Shown: piece by piece, positions 4,140-5,073 of the stretch
Numbering within the stretch: the first letter of the stretch is position 1
How the letters are laid out: the number at the start of each line of letters is the position of its first letter
Source: UBA8522 sp035528895
Lineage (GTDB): Bacteria > Acidobacteriota > Aminicenantia > Aminicenantales > UBA8522
Length of the DNA stretch: 5,073 nucleotides
Direction: 5' to 3'
NCBI GenBank assembly: GCA_035528895.1
Contig: DATKXS010000130.1
Location: forward strand, 1-5,073
The notes under the pieces: generated by a model
Seen by the model: only the letters and a program-made list of their open reading frames with translations
What the model was told of the DNA's origin: nothing
Database searches by the model: none
Made by a program: the position numbers and the translations under genes

Positions 4140-5072
4140 GTGAACGTCAAGCAGTTTGTCGAAGACAAGATCGCCGACATCAAGAAGACGGTCGGCAGCG
4201 GCACGGCCATCTCGGCTCTTTCGGGCGGGGTTGACAGCTCCGCCTGCACGGCGCTCGCCTGGCGGGCACTGGGGGAAAAGCTCAAGGTCATTTTTATCGA
4301 CGACGGGCTGATGCGGGAAGGTGAGCCTCAGCAGGTCCGCGACACCTTCGGCAAGATAGGGATCAAGGTGGAGATCGTCAACGCCCGGAAGGAATTCTTC
4401 GCCGCCCTGGCCGGGAAACTCGACCCGGAAAAAAAGAGGAAAGCTTTCCGCCGGACATTCTACAGCGTGTTCGGCCGCGAGGTGCGCAAGAGCGGAGCGC
4501 GCTTCCTCGTCCAGGGGACGATCGCCCCCGACATCATCGAAACCAAAGGCGGAGTCAAGACGCAGCACAATATCCTGGAACAGATCGGGATCGACCCGGA
4601 AAAAGGCTTCGGATTCAAGGTTATCGAGCCCATCAAGGAGCTCTATAAGCCCGGGGTGCGGAAGGTGGCCAAGGAGCTCGGCCTTCCCGAGAGCGTCTAC
4701 AAGCGGATGCCGTTCCCCGGGCCCGGGCTGATGGCCAGGGTGCTCGGAGAAGTGACGCCCAAACGGGTGGCCGTTGTCAGGAAAGCGACCGTGATCGTCG
4801 AGCAGGAGATCCGGAAACTGGCTCCTTTCCAGGCCTTCGCCGTGCTGCTCAGCGATATGGGCACCGGGATCGAAGAGGGCAAGCGTTTGTTCGGAGACAT
4901 CGTCATCATTCGCTCGGTTGAAAGCCAGGATGCGATGACGGCCAAGGCCACGGCTGTTCCCTGGGACGTCCTGATGAAGATGTCGCGCCGGATCACCCGG
5001 GAGATCCCTTCGGTGACCCGCGTGGCCTACGAGTTGACGCCCAAACCGCCGGCCACGATCGAATACATCTGA
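4140..5072 (+). CDS. guaAB: GMP synthase ATP-pyrophosphatase subunit (subunit B), stand-alone
   Basis: This 310-aa protein catalyses the adenylation and amination half of XMP to GMP, the last step of de novo guanine nucleotide synthesis in the cytoplasm, using ammonia from a glutamine amidotransferase. The N-type PP-loop ALSGGVDSSA (26-35) binds ATP. Further family motifs are FIDDGLMREGE (52-62), QGTIAPDIIET (125-135), KTQHN (140-144), EPIKELYKPGVRKVAKELGLP (163-183) and RMPFPGPGLMARVLGEVT (189-206). The dimerisation domain follows, ending PKPPATIEYI (301-310). The length matches archaeal-type subunit B (about 310 aa) and not the roughly 510-525 aa bacterial GuaA, which carries an N-terminal class I amidotransferase. 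The frame is complete at both ends, and no amidotransferase coding sequence precedes it. The usual ...IEWE C-terminus is IEYI here. A promoter lies at 4064-4093, and the gene may also be read from the promoter at 3692. A separate GuaAA-type partner is expected but not in the window. Confidence 0.95.
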   Translation: MNVKQFVEDKIADIKKTVGSGTAISALSGGVDSSACTALAWRALGEKLKVIFIDDGLMREGEPQQVRDTFGKIGIKVEIVNARKEFFAALAGKLDPEKKRKAFRRTFYSVFGREVRKSGARFLVQGTIAPDIIETKGGVKTQHNILEQIGIDPEKGFGFKVIEPIKELYKPGVRKVAKELGLPESVYKRMPFPGPGLMARVLGEVTPKRVAVVRKATVIVEQEIRKLAPFQAFAVLLSDMGTGIEEGKRLFGDIVIIRSVESQDAMTAKATAVPWDVLMKMSRRITREIPSVTRVAYELTPKPPATIEYI

Positions 5073-5073
5073 A

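Overview
The window looks like a GC-rich bacterial chromosome segment. Coding regions favour G or C in third positions, starts carry purine-rich Shine-Dalgarno sequences, and three sigma70-like promoters can be read. No tRNA, rRNA, transposase, CRISPR array or phage gene is visible. The taxon cannot be fixed from sequence alone. The N-terminus of the first gene, a DAK2-DegV fusion and an archaeal-style split GMP synthase bring to mind candidate phyla such as Aminicenantes/Acidobacteriota, but this is a low-confidence impression.

Layout. Bases 1-200 (minus strand) hold the first 66 codons of an exported protein, probably a TIM-barrel glycoside-hydrolase-like protein, with a good promoter at 217-245. 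Bases 201-509 hold no gene but contain a perfect 10-bp-stem hairpin (298-320). A small orphan ORF of 94 aa follows (510-794, plus). The next spacer carries a nested palindromic interspersed repeat (836-971). At 1055-2833 is a 592-aa protein fusing a fatty-acid-kinase-like DAK2/FakA part to a DegV/FakB fatty-acid-binding part. Nineteen bases later comes a DUF1295 (steroid 5-alpha-reductase-like) integral membrane protein (2853-3626), probably in the same operon, giving a lipid-related pair.

Bases 3627-4139 form a 513-base spacer that is not empty. It has an A-tract plus TTGACA-N17-TATTCA promoter (3692-3720), then a region (about 3727-3960) whose plus strand can fold into a 5' hairpin and a long rod. 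The rod includes a 22-nt arm pair (3809-3830 with 3897-3918) and many G-U pairs that favour plus-strand transcription. This is the best candidate for something undescribed: a 6S-like or other structured RNA, or a long guaAB leader. A 47-codon ORF with a perfect Shine-Dalgarno lies inside it. A second promoter (4064-4093), with a TTGTGAG direct repeat over its -35, precedes the last gene.

Bases 4140-5072 encode a stand-alone GMP synthase ATP-pyrophosphatase subunit (GuaAB type, 310 aa, GTG start) without the glutamine amidotransferase domain normally fused to it in bacteria. The partner amidotransferase must be elsewhere, possibly just beyond the right edge.

Functionally, the window combines purine synthesis (guaAB) and fatty-acid/lipid handling (DAK2-DegV and DUF1295), separated by a spacer that may encode an RNA.
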